From IMG/VR virus record IMGVR_UViG_3300044961_000140, positions 1 through 29,953 of that record: DNA of 29,953 nucleotides; one strand, 5' to 3'. Below are positions 1 through 7,311 of this stretch, one piece after another. The notes beneath the pieces were generated by a model. That model had not been told where the DNA came from. It worked only from the letters and a program-made list of their open reading frames with translations, and ran no database searches. Both the position numbers and the translations under genes were made by a program. Position 1 is the first letter of the stretch. The number at the start of each line of letters is the position of its first letter. The stretch comes from a virus.

Positions 1-213
1 CGGCAGCAACGAGAACACCAACGGCCTGATCCGCCGATACCTACCCAAGGGCATGGACCTGTCCACCGTCAGTCAGTACACGCTGAACCGGATCGCCGGC
101 CTACTCAACGGTCGACCCCGAAAAACCATCGACTGGCGAACCCCGAACGAGGCGCTCGCCGAGGAAATCGCCATCTTCAAGAAAAGTGTTGCACTTGACT
201 CTTGAGACCACCA
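1..213 (+). mobile_element. IS30-family insertion sequence, 3' end (partial)
   Basis: The window opens inside an insertion sequence. Its transposase reads rightward and stops at 203-205. The element appears to end a few bases later, about 206-215, where a minus-strand phage reading frame that starts at 265 is interrupted. The bases around 188-212 probably form the terminal inverted repeat, because IS30-family ends usually lie just past the transposase stop. The other end lies outside the window, so neither the inverted repeat nor a target duplication can be confirmed. Confidence 0.75.
2..205 (+). CDS. IS30-family transposase, C-terminal fragment
   Basis: The last 67 residues of a DDE transposase are visible; the start lies left of the window. 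The fragment opens with GSNENTNGLIRRYLPKG, the signature of the IS30 C-terminal catalytic block, whose NEN glutamate is probably the third acidic catalytic residue. It continues with LSTVSQYTLNRIAGLLN, GRPRKTIDW and TPNEALAEE, all typical of IS30-family C-termini. The protein would cut and join the element ends as a DNA transposase. It is unrelated in orientation and function to the leftward phage genes beside it and marks a later insertion into the prophage. Nothing in the visible part is broken; whether the gene is whole depends on sequence outside the window. Confidence 0.92.
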   Translation, partial: GSNENTNGLIRRYLPKGMDLSTVSQYTLNRIAGLLNGRPRKTIDWRTPNEALAEEIAIFKKSVALDS

Positions 214-265
214 TGGGGCACGACTCATAGCGCCGCCAGATCCACCCATGCTTACACTCGCTCAT
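212..265 (-). pseudogene. small phage gene cut by the IS30 insertion
   Basis: A reading frame starts at ATG 265 (or ATG 271, which overlaps the preceding stop) with a GGAGA ribosome site about seven bases ahead. It encodes MSECKHGWIWRRYESCPM and then runs into the insertion sequence. The C-x-H and later C-P pairs look like the first half of a small zinc-binding protein whose second cysteine pair has been displaced. The gene is coupled to the Mor-like gene by overlapping start and stop codons, so it belonged to the packaging operon. In its present form it would read on into IS30 antisense sequence and stop at about 101. I do not recognise the family; the zinc-site idea is an inference. Confidence 0.55.
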
Positions 266-267
266 CG

Positions 268-597
268 TCATTCTCCATAACTCATGTTGCGGCCAAGGAT
301 CGCCCGATACCGGTAGTAGGTGCGGCGGCTGATGCCGAACCGCCGGCAGACCTGACGCGGCGTGGCGCCGTCTGCGATCGCATCGAGGATTTCCGAGACG
401 CGGGCGTGGGCGTCGACGCTCGGCACGTAGACCTGAGTGCCTTGGCGCACGTCGGCCAACGCTCGGAGCACAGTGTCGACGTGTCGCCGCACGTCCTCCG
501 GGTGAGCCAGGTGGTCGAGCATCTCGCAGACGCGGTCGGTGACGTCGTCGGCGAGCTGGCTGTACCGCGCGCGGGCGCGGAGGTTTCCAAGACTCAT
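268..597 (-). CDS. Mor/C-like transcription activator
   Basis: This 109-residue protein starts at ATG 597, overlapping the large-terminase stop in an ATGA junction. The N-terminal half (about residues 1-55) is helical and acidic. It is followed by VYVPS, then a C-terminal helix-turn-helix, DGATPRQVCRRFGISRRTYY, at about residues 78-97. This layout (helical dimerisation part, a YIPK-like strand, C-terminal HTH) matches the Mor/C family that activates middle and late promoters in Mu-like phages. In lambda-like prophages Mor relatives also occur near packaging genes. It could switch on the late operon, but no binding site was identified. An alternative is an unrelated small HTH protein. Confidence 0.6.
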   Translation of the reverse strand: MSLGNLRARARYSQLADDVTDRVCEMLDHLAHPEDVRRHVDTVLRALADVRQGTQVYVPSVDAHARVSEILDAIADGATPRQVCRRFGISRRTYYRYRAILGRNMSYGE

Positions 598-2501
598 AGC
601 TTGCCGCTCCATTCGGGCCTGGCGAAAGGACTCGTCGCGGGGAGCCGCGGGCTTGCTGCCGGCGGCGCGGATGGCTGGTGCGGGGCATCGATGGGCGCAG
701 CCTTGGGATCGGCATCGGCGATGCGGCGCTCGAGCAGATCCCAATCCGCGCGGCTGTTGCGATGCCAGCGCAGCTCGGGATGGTGCGTGGCGGCGTAGGC
801 GTAGACCCAAGTGTCCAGCGGTTCGTTGCGGGCCCCGCGGCGCAGCGTGAAGCGGTTCTTGGCCGGGTCGAAGGTCTCGGATGTGATGCCCGCGAAGAAC
901 GCCGGCTCCAGCTCATCGGGGAAGTGGACCATCCGATCCTCGGGCGCTCGATCGGCGTCGGCTGAGAGACGCCCGTAGAGCGTGTGCTTGATCGCGACAG
1001 TTCCGACCTGGTAGAGCTGGACGCCGCGCTTGTCGGTGCGGCCGCGCCAGTTGACATCGACCAGCTTCGGCTTGCCCAGGGCCGGCGCAGTGTTGGCCAC
1101 GGCGCCGTGCACGGCCATCGGCCGGCGCACGGTGGCGCGGCGCACCCAGGACTTGACTGCCTCGCCGCGATGGCCGCCGGTGTCGATGGCGACGGCAGCG
1201 GGCAGCAGCAGCGCGCCGGATTCGTGCTCGATCGGCCGCAGCAGGAAGTCGTCCAGGGCGGTCCAGACCTTGGGCTGGTCCGGATCGCCGGGCAGCGAGA
1301 CGTAATCGAGCGTCCAGGCCGCAAGGCCGCGCCCCCATCCGACCACGTGCGCCTCGAGGCGGTCGTCCTGGGTGTCGATCCCGACGGTGACGCCGAGCAC
1401 GCCACGCGGCGCGGTGCGGAGACGGTACGGCTCTGCGCGTTCGCGGACGATGTTGGTCTTGACCGCGCGCATGGCCGGGTCTTCCCACGGCTCGGCCAGC
1501 CGCTCGGTCACGAACACGCGCAGCTTCGGCGGATCGTTTGCGGCCTCCCGGAACTCGGCCACCAGGTCTCGCCAGCGCGGACCCATGCCGATGTTGTGGT
1601 AGAGCGCGTTCCACGTGTAACCGCGGACGCCCGGCTCCGGCGCCGCGTTCTCGGCGCGCCACTCGACGCCGGCCAACATCGCGGGCTTGGCGCGCTCGTC
1701 GATCTCCGCTCCGCAGTCGCGGCAGACGTAGACGACGTGCCGGGCATCATCGCTCCACGTGAGCCCGGCCCAGATCAGCGGCTGCCGGGAGCCGCAGTGT
1801 GGGCATGCCAGATAGGCTCGACGCTGGTCGGAGCGTGCCCACTTGCTTTCGAGGCGCGAGATGCCCTTGATGCCCGGCGAGCCGGTGAAGAGACGCTTGT
1901 AGGAGCTCGGGAACGCCGTGTTGCGGCCCTCGAACATCTTGACGATGTCCTCGCCGGTGGGCATTTGCGTCGGGAACTTGTCGAGCTCATCGACCCACAG
2001 GTTCATCACCGACTTGAGCGCAGCGCGACCCAGGTTTCCGCCGTGCTCCAGGAACAGCAGCCCGCCGGCAAAGTCCTTGTGGCCTTTGGTGTTGGTGGCG
2101 CTGCGCGAGTTGGCCACACCGGACAGCGCGGCGGCAGCCACTGGAGAATGCGTCAGCATGGGGTCGAGCTTTTGGGCGCGGAAGCTCTCGATGAGCTGCT
2201 CGGTGGGCTGAACGACCATGGTCGGGCCTGGCGCGTGGTCCATGATGTAGAGCAGCCAGTTCAGGCCCACGTCCGTCTTGCCGTACTGGATGGGCGCCAC
2301 GACGACGACCTCGCGCACGCCGTTACGCCGCGTCAGCGCGTCCATGGGCTCGACGAGCAGCGGGTTGCGGTCGTTTCGCCATGCGCCTGGGTAGGCGCTT
2401 TGGGAGCTGGCCAGCACGCGATGCGCGGCGGCGTGCTGCGAGACGGTCATCACCCGCTGCGGGCGGACGGCGCGCGCGGCGGTTTCGAGCAGGGGCATCA
2501 T
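594..2501 (-). CDS. terminase large subunit (GpA family)
   Basis: This 635-residue ATPase/nuclease packages DNA into the prohead. The ATPase part carries VVVVAPIQYGKTDVG at about 65-79, a GpA-type Walker A variant, and LWVDELDKF at about 168-176 as Walker B. A zinc-binding insert follows with CPHCG (233-237) and CRDCG (260-264). The nuclease part has VGIDTQDDRLEAHVVGWGRG near 373-392 and AIDTGGHRGEAV near 438-449, giving the acidic metal-binding residues. Length is normal for lambda gpA relatives. The start was set at 2501 because it overlaps the small-subunit stop as ATGATG; longer versions would run over the small-subunit coding region. The stop overlaps the Mor-like start. It appears intact. 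Confidence 0.95.
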   Translation of the reverse strand: MMPLLETAARAVRPQRVMTVSQHAAAHRVLASSQSAYPGAWRNDRNPLLVEPMDALTRRNGVREVVVVAPIQYGKTDVGLNWLLYIMDHAPGPTMVVQPTEQLIESFRAQKLDPMLTHSPVAAAALSGVANSRSATNTKGHKDFAGGLLFLEHGGNLGRAALKSVMNLWVDELDKFPTQMPTGEDIVKMFEGRNTAFPSSYKRLFTGSPGIKGISRLESKWARSDQRRAYLACPHCGSRQPLIWAGLTWSDDARHVVYVCRDCGAEIDERAKPAMLAGVEWRAENAAPEPGVRGYTWNALYHNIGMGPRWRDLVAEFREAANDPPKLRVFVTERLAEPWEDPAMRAVKTNIVRERAEPYRLRTAPRGVLGVTVGIDTQDDRLEAHVVGWGRGLAAWTLDYVSLPGDPDQPKVWTALDDFLLRPIEHESGALLLPAAVAIDTGGHRGEAVKSWVRRATVRRPMAVHGAVANTAPALGKPKLVDVNWRGRTDKRGVQLYQVGTVAIKHTLYGRLSADADRAPEDRMVHFPDELEPAFFAGITSETFDPAKNRFTLRRGARNEPLDTWVYAYAATHHPELRWHRNSRADWDLLERRIADADPKAAPIDAPHQPSAPPAASPRLPATSPFARPEWSGKL

Positions 2502-3085
2502 GCGCTCGGGTCCTTCGCCATGCCGTGCAGCGCGCGTGCCAGCGCCTCGCGCAGCAGCGTGTGCTCTTCGTGGATGATCGCGCGGCGCGCGTCCTCGCCC
2601 ATCTCCGGCGAGATCCGCTGCGCGATGGTGTCGCCGCAAGTCTCGAGGCCTTGGGCGAACTGCAGGACGATGAGCCGCACCTGGGCGGCGACCGCATCGA
2701 TCGCGATCAGCCTTCCGAGGCTGACCTCGAGGTCACGCTCTGCGGCCAGTGCCCTGGCGCGCTCGGCCCGGGCCCGCCACTGCTGGTAGTCGATGGAGCC
2801 GGGCACGTCGTCAGGCGCTTCGTCCCGCAACTCTCGGCCTGCTGTGCCAGTCTCAGCCGCTGGTCCATGCTGGCGCGCCGCGGCGTGACGCTCGGCCACC
2901 GCCGCGCGGGAAGGGTCCATCGTGTCGCGGATGCGCTGGACGCTCGCCGCCACGTCGACCAACCGCTGCGCCTGGTCGGCAAAGACCAGCCGGCCGTCAC
3001 GCGCGAGCTGCGTGACGTAGCTCGGCCGCCAGCCTTGCAGGCGAGCGAACTGAGCGCGCGTGGCGGTGGCCGGCGTGTCGCTCAT
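2498..3085 (-). CDS. terminase small subunit (Nu1-like)
   Basis: This 195-residue protein lies directly upstream of the large terminase subunit and is coupled to it by overlapping stop and start codons, as is usual for the packaging pair. Residues 8-32 (TRAQFARLQGWRPSYVTQLA and following) form a winged helix-turn-helix like the DNA-binding end of lambda Nu1, which recognises cos. A long helical region follows, with EQ/AR-rich segments around 115-190 that probably oligomerise and bind the large subunit. The start ATG at 3085 overlaps the stop of the preceding gene. It should recognise the packaging site and load the large subunit. Sequence similarity in this family is low, so the call rests on HTH, length and position. 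Confidence 0.85.
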   Translation of the reverse strand: MSDTPATATRAQFARLQGWRPSYVTQLARDGRLVFADQAQRLVDVAASVQRIRDTMDPSRAAVAERHAAARQHGPAAETGTAGRELRDEAPDDVPGSIDYQQWRARAERARALAAERDLEVSLGRLIAIDAVAAQVRLIVLQFAQGLETCGDTIAQRISPEMGEDARRAIIHEEHTLLREALARALHGMAKDPSA

Positions 3086-3480
3086 GCGGGCCCCGCCACC
3101 TCGTCAGCAGCCGCGGCCGGTGGCGCCGCGCAGAACTCGCGCAGACGGTCGGTGCGGTCGTCGCCTTCCGGGTAGGTGCGCGCGTAGGTGCTGAGGAACA
3201 GGATGTTGCACAGCACGTGGGCAAGGTGCGGGAGGCCGCTTTCTGGGTCGAGGTCTTCGCCGGCTTGCCACTTGGCAAGATGCCGCAGCGCGCAGGCGTA
3301 GCAGACGGACCAGTCCATGCCCTTGGCCCAGTTCCAGTCTGCGTACTTCGCGCGGCCGTACTCCAGGACACGCGCGCAGTCCTCCAAGGCGGCCAGAGGG
3401 ATCAGCTCGTAGGCAGGCTTGCCGGCATTGAAGCGGGCACCTGTTCCGCGTGCGCTGCTGTGGATGTCACCGATGCTCAT
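3082..3480 (-). CDS. dATP/dGTP diphosphohydrolase-like protein (DUF5664)
   Basis: This 132-residue protein starts at ATG 3480 behind a clear AAAGGAG site. It shows the DUF5664 pattern: RFNAGKPAYELIPLAALED, then GRAKYADWNWAKG, then ALRHLAKWQAGEDLDPESG followed by LPHLAHVLCNILFL. The E, H and D residues in the last two blocks are those expected to bind metal in this all-helical, MazG-like nucleotide pyrophosphohydrolase fold. Family members act on dATP or dGTP, and a related enzyme feeds 2-aminoadenine synthesis in some phages. No purZ, DpoZ or DatZ partner is visible here, so ordinary nucleotide-pool adjustment is more likely. It is the first gene of the packaging cassette and overlaps the small terminase by four bases. 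Confidence 0.8.
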   Translation of the reverse strand: MSIGDIHSSARGTGARFNAGKPAYELIPLAALEDCARVLEYGRAKYADWNWAKGMDWSVCYACALRHLAKWQAGEDLDPESGLPHLAHVLCNILFLSTYARTYPEGDDRTDRLREFCAAPPAAAADEVAGPA

Positions 3481-3777
3481 CTACAACTCCTTTACGAGAC
3501 GACGTGTGAGAGAGAGCGCACGCGCGCGATGTGCGGGCATGAGCGCCCGTGTGCGGGCAGGTGTGCGGGCACATGGGCGCGCAAAGCGCGCCTGTGCGGG
3601 GTGTGCGGGGTGTGCGGGCACACATACGTGCGCGCGCACGCGCGCACACGCGGGCGCATGGGCGCGCATCGCGCACGCGCGTATAGGTGCAAAAGTGCCC
3701 GCACACCCCGCACAGTCCAATAAAAACAACGACTTATGCCCGCACACACGGCCGCACATGTGCCGGCACACACGGCG
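3481..3777. other. iteron-like noncoding region, candidate replication origin
   Basis: I see no credible gene in these 297 bases. GTGCGGG occurs six times on the plus strand (3531, 3551, 3563, 3594, 3603, 3612); the last three are in tandem at an exact 9-base period. The inverse CCCGCAC occurs at 3698, 3707 and 3739. The inverted copies flank an AT-rich segment at 3714-3737 that includes aataaaaacaac. A 35-base strictly alternating purine-pyrimidine run covers 3618-3652. Repeats in both orientations plus a melting-prone segment next to a primase-helicase gene fit a phage origin. Frames open here encode only Arg/Ala/Cys/His-rich low-complexity sequence and are rejected. Confidence 0.5.
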
Positions 3778-6234
3778 TCAATGCGATGGGACGGCATGGC
3801 CAACGCCCTCCTCGCCGATCCAAGCCTGGGCCTGGTTCCGCCACGCGACCACGCAAGTGCCCAGGTGATCGCATTCCTCGACCCCGTCCGGCGCCTGCGC
3901 GCGGGCGCCCCACAGCAGCATCGAATGCGGGCCTCGCGGCGAGGCGTCCGACTTTGTCCGCCAGCGCTTGCGGGCATTTGGCACGCGATGGATGCGCTCG
4001 AGGTTCGCGCGAAAGCGCGTCATCGAGCTGGGTCGCTGGCCTTGCCTGGCGCACCAGACGCGGTAGAGCCCGAAGGCATCCTCCACCAGCGCCGGAACCA
4101 GCGACTCCACGATGTCTCCAGCCATCAGCGCATCGAAGAAGCCGGCGATGGTGTCGCGAGACAGCTCGATCACGCCGCGCTTGGCGCGGGTCATCGGCGG
4201 CGGCGACCCGGCGTGGAAGTCACCGAGATCGAGGTGCAGCAGATAGTGATGCAGGGCAGCGACGCCGCCGTTGGCAATCTCGTCGAGCACCGCCCGGTAG
4301 TAGTCCGCGGGCAGCTTGTCGGCGGTCCAGATCACACAATGGCGCCGGTCGTCCTCGTCGAGCGCGACCGGCTGCACCTCGTTCGAGAGGAACAACAGGT
4401 TGAGCGAGTTGCGCTCGTTGTAGGCGCGCACGTGCTTGGGGTTGATCCGCAGCCAGTCGCCTGTGATCAGCGACTTGAGCTTGTTCTTGACGTGCCAGAC
4501 TTCGTTTCTGGCAACGACCTCATCGCAGATGAGGAACAGCTTGCGGCTCGCCCAGTCGTTGTATTTGTCCTCGACGGCGGACTGGTCGAGGACGCCGCCG
4601 TAGGGTCCGTAGATCTCGCTGATGGCCTCGAAGAAAAGGTTCTTTCCGACGCCCTGCGGGCCATGCAAGACGAGGCAGGTCTTGAGCTTCGTCCCGGGTT
4701 TCTGGATCGGGAGCGCGAGCCACCGCAGCACCCACTGGTAGATCTCGCCTTGCAGGTGGCCCTCGTGGCTGCACATGTGGCGCAGCAGATCGAGCAGCCG
4801 CTCGCAGGAGCCTTGGCGCGGCTTCGTCGGCCAGCCGGCCCACAGGTTGCACGTGATCTTTGCATCGCACTCGGTCGGGTCGAAGCCCACGTTCTCGACG
4901 CGGACCACTTCCGCGTCCGGGCTCTCTGCCCATCCGCGCCAGACCTCTTTATGCGTGCATGCATCGCGCACGTCGGCGGTCGTGACCAGGATGCGCTCCT
5001 GCCGGTCGAACACCATGCCGCCCTGCCCGTACACCAGGGCGAACCGCGACAGCAGTTCCTCGCGGGTCTGGATCTTGCGAAGCGGCGCGCGCTCCCCGCC
5101 CCCCTGGGTGGCTGGGTCCCGCGCGGGATCGGATGCGCGGCCTTGATCCACGGCCTTGAGACGACGTGCCGGCAGCGCGGATTCGATCTGCGCCCGGACG
5201 GCCGCGAGGCCTTCGGCGGCGTGGAGGTCGTTGAAATCGGTGCGCTTCACGCCGCGCTCGAGGAACGCGGCCGCGCGTGACTCTGGGTCGGCGAACAGCG
5301 GCGCAAGCCACTTGCCCTTGGTCGCGATCGCAGCGGCGCTGGCCGCGTCGACGCCAGGGTTGACTTGTCCGTGATCTGCGCCGCAGTTCGGGCACTTGAC
5401 CGGGTGCGCGCTGAGCACAAGTCGGCTGCCGCACGCGCCGCACTTCCGGAAGTCGTCGTCGTCGGCCGCGTAGATGATCGCGACGTCCGGCCAGCGCTTG
5501 CGGATCGCCTCGCCCACCGGCATCAGGTTGCCGGCGTCGAAGGCCACGCACACTGTCAGCTGCGTCGCCGCGTAGATGCTGAGCATCGTGGCCAGCCCCT
5601 CGCCGATCACCACCACGCCGCTACTCGACGGCGATGGGCCGATCAGGTAAAAGTGGCCCCGCTTGGCGTGGCCCGGCGGCCAGAACTCCTTCTCGAGACG
5701 GCCAGTCTTTGCCGCCAGCGCCGGGCCGCGGATGATCTGGATGCCGTGGATGCGACCGGCGGTGTCGCACATGGGCACGACGACCTCGCCCAGCTTGCCG
5801 TAGCGGACCCCTACGCCTGGCACGCGCTTCGCGGCCAGGTATGGCGACTCGCCGTCTTCCAATGCGGCGGCCCACGCGGCGGCGGCCCGGCGCGCGGCGC
5901 TGGCTGCACTCTTGCGGCGCTGCTCTTCGGCCTTGCGCTGGCTCTCGCGGATAGACGCACGCAGCGCAGCTTGAGCCTGCGGGCTCAGGAGCTTCGTCTC
6001 GATCCTGATCTTCTGCGTGTTCGGGTTGTTCCCAGAGTAGACACCGTATGACCCGGCGATCAGCCAGTCACCTTGAGCGCCCTGGAACTCGTGCAGCCGG
6101 TACCAGCCGCACTTCTCCTTGCCCATCCCTGCGACACGACACCTCACGAAACGGTCGAACTGCACCCCCACGTCGGGCAGGATCAACCCGGCAGCGGAGA
6201 GCTGAGCTATGACCGAGTCGAGGTTCGCCGCCAT
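3778..6234 (-). CDS. phage DNA primase/helicase (Toprim plus SF3 helicase)
   Basis: This 818-residue replication protein has an N-terminal region (1-200) of the kind found in Toprim phage primases. A Toprim domain follows with VVVIGEGLATM (207-217), AFDAGN (231-236), AADDDD (256-261) and TDFND (332-336). A zinc ribbon, C265-C268 and C281-C284, sits inside the Toprim between its acidic motifs. The C-terminal half is a superfamily 3 helicase: LHGPQGVGKN (523-532, Walker A), LFLICDEV (566-573, Walker B) and LLFLSNEVQP as the downstream sensor motif. It should prime and unwind phage DNA. ATG 6234 is used because an in-frame stop lies six bases upstream; the ribosome site is weak. It lies directly beside the iteron-like region. 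Confidence 0.9.
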   Translation of the reverse strand: MAANLDSVIAQLSAAGLILPDVGVQFDRFVRCRVAGMGKEKCGWYRLHEFQGAQGDWLIAGSYGVYSGNNPNTQKIRIETKLLSPQAQAALRASIRESQRKAEEQRRKSAASAARRAAAAWAAALEDGESPYLAAKRVPGVGVRYGKLGEVVVPMCDTAGRIHGIQIIRGPALAAKTGRLEKEFWPPGHAKRGHFYLIGPSPSSSGVVVIGEGLATMLSIYAATQLTVCVAFDAGNLMPVGEAIRKRWPDVAIIYAADDDDFRKCGACGSRLVLSAHPVKCPNCGADHGQVNPGVDAASAAAIATKGKWLAPLFADPESRAAAFLERGVKRTDFNDLHAAEGLAAVRAQIESALPARRLKAVDQGRASDPARDPATQGGGERAPLRKIQTREELLSRFALVYGQGGMVFDRQERILVTTADVRDACTHKEVWRGWAESPDAEVVRVENVGFDPTECDAKITCNLWAGWPTKPRQGSCERLLDLLRHMCSHEGHLQGEIYQWVLRWLALPIQKPGTKLKTCLVLHGPQGVGKNLFFEAISEIYGPYGGVLDQSAVEDKYNDWASRKLFLICDEVVARNEVWHVKNKLKSLITGDWLRINPKHVRAYNERNSLNLLFLSNEVQPVALDEDDRRHCVIWTADKLPADYYRAVLDEIANGGVAALHHYLLHLDLGDFHAGSPPPMTRAKRGVIELSRDTIAGFFDALMAGDIVESLVPALVEDAFGLYRVWCARQGQRPSSMTRFRANLERIHRVPNARKRWRTKSDASPRGPHSMLLWGARAQAPDGVEECDHLGTCVVAWRNQAQAWIGEEGVGHAVPSH

Positions 6235-6291
6235 GCGTCAGTGATCCATTAGGCGAGACATTTCAGTAACTTGCGACGCCGCTACCTACCG

Positions 6292-6450
6292 CTAGATTGC
6301 GCCCCTTCGCACCCGCATCGCGAGGTGCCGGGGAGGACCCAAACACCTGGCACGCTGCTGCAGGCTGCCGCACACCGAGAGCGCATCGATCAGCGCCATG
6401 TCGGGCGAGCGCGCGCTGTCTTCCCGCAATGGGGAGCGGGGCCCGCTCAC
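6292..6450 (-). CDS. small hypothetical protein, possible HTH
   Basis: This 52-residue frame starts at GTG 6450, overlapping the stop of the upstream gene as GTGA, and ends at 6292 just before the primase. The central part, MALIDALSVCGSLQQRA followed by LGPPRHLAMRVRRGAI, has the spacing of a small helix-turn-helix (helix, glycine turn, helix ending in basic residues). Coupling to its neighbour and filling the gap before the primase favour a real gene. The GTG start, missing independent ribosome site and short length argue against. An internal ATG at 6399 would give a 35-residue version. Confidence 0.4.
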   Translation of the reverse strand: MSGPRSPLREDSARSPDMALIDALSVCGSLQQRARCLGPPRHLAMRVRRGAI

Positions 6451-6803
6451 GCTGCACCGCCCAGCATTGAGTGCACGATCTGGGCGTACTGCAGGTCATT
6501 GCGCAGATCAACGCCGATGCTCCGGGCGAGCTCTTCCGCGGCGTGGCGGACCTCGCCGCAGAAGTCATCGAAGGGAATGCCGCGAACGAATGCACCGGCC
6601 AGCACGTGCTCCGTGTGCGGCTCACGCTGGATTCGGACCTCGAGCATGGCCGCCCGATGATTCATCGCCACCCAGACCTGGCGAGGGGTGGCGTCGAGGT
6701 TGCGCCACGCTACGCACAGCGTGTAGGTGCACAGCCGCGCGACGTGCACCCGCTCACGGCGCGCATTTGTTGGGCCGACCATTGGACGGGCAGCCACGGT
6801 CAT
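6447..6803 (-). CDS. hypothetical early phage protein
   Basis: This 118-residue protein starts at ATG 6803, overlapping the stop of the CII-like gene as ATGA. The sequence is soluble and mixed. RLCTYTLCVAWRNLDATP lies in the first half. The C-terminal half (VLAGAFVRGIPFDDFCGEVR, then AAEELARSIGVDLRNDLQYA) looks helical and acidic. No catalytic or DNA-binding motif is recognised. Position in the leftward early operon, between a CII-like regulator and the primase, suggests a role in replication or its control, but that is inference. Confidence 0.7.
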   Translation of the reverse strand: MTVAARPMVGPTNARRERVHVARLCTYTLCVAWRNLDATPRQVWVAMNHRAAMLEVRIQREPHTEHVLAGAFVRGIPFDDFCGEVRHAAEELARSIGVDLRNDLQYAQIVHSMLGGAA

Positions 6804-7195
6804 GTGCCCACCGCGCGGATGCCGATGCGGGCCTGGATGACCTGCAGCTCTCGTACGGCCTGAATGAACTGCCGCTGCAGCTCGGCGGCCTCGTCTTGCG
6901 GCGTCAGTGGCTCTGGCCGCGAGTAGCCCGCCGCTGCGGCGACGTAATCCATCAGCGCGTGGCACCCAACCTCACGACCCCAGCGCGCCAGGGTGACCAC
7001 TTGTGCCAGGTCTAGCTTCTGGGCCCTGTCAGGGCTGATGCAGTCGTGCAGCCATCGGGCTGCCGCGTCCGGGTCCATCTCTGGACGCAGTCTTGAGCCA
7101 GCGGCCTTTGCGCCGCCAAGGGCGCGGACGACCTCGCGCAGCGCATCTTCCTGATCTAGGACTAACGCTGGTTGATAGCTGGTGGTCTTGCTCAT
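6800..7195 (-). CDS. CII-like phage regulator (CP76-type)
   Basis: This 131-residue protein starts at ATG 7195, placed behind GAGG five bases upstream; a GTG two codons earlier is possible but lies too close to that site. Residues 15-60 contain DALREVVRALGGAKAAGSRL, then DPDAAARWLHDCI and KLDLAQVVTLAR. This resembles the DNA-binding half of CP76/CII-type regulators, where a helix-turn-helix is followed by a conserved leucine-rich helix. The C-terminal part (100-130) is a long helix that could oligomerise. Lying next after the Cro-like gene in the early leftward operon is the usual place for such a regulator. Family assignment is by pattern only. Confidence 0.6.
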   Translation of the reverse strand: MSKTTSYQPALVLDQEDALREVVRALGGAKAAGSRLRPEMDPDAAARWLHDCISPDRAQKLDLAQVVTLARWGREVGCHALMDYVAAAAGYSRPEPLTPQDEAAELQRQFIQAVRELQVIQARIGIRAVGT

Positions 7196-7311
7196 GTGCA
7201 CCTCGTACGAAGCCTTGCGACGGGTTGGGGAGGTTTGGGATGGCTCCCCGCCGTCCGGGCGATCCGTGCTCGATCGTCAACCGCGTTTCGGATCGTTTCG
7301 GATGCCGAGCC

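Noticed and set aside
984-2789. Long plus-strand open frame opposite the terminase
   Set aside because: It mirrors the terminase codons in antisense; its translation is low-complexity V/G/D/R-rich with no domain, as expected in GC-rich DNA.
3531-3745. Possible CRISPR array
   Set aside because: The repeat unit is only 7-9 bases and lacks regular spacers; no cas gene is present.
3492-3977. Minus-strand frame across the repeat region
   Set aside because: Its Arg/Ala/Cys/His low-complexity product comes from the GTGCGGG repeats and runs over the primase end.
3736-5280. Long plus-strand open frame opposite the primase
   Set aside because: Antisense shadow of the Toprim/helicase gene; no ribosome site and no recognisable motif.
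3082-6234. A 2-aminoadenine (Z) genome synthesis module
   Set aside because: Only a diphosphohydrolase-like gene is seen; no adenylosuccinate synthetase-like PurZ, DpoZ polymerase or DatZ is in the window.
6238-6262. Seven-codon leader peptide ahead of the primase
   Set aside because: ATGTCTCGCCTAATGGATCACTGA is open but has no ribosome site or conserved feature that separates it from chance.
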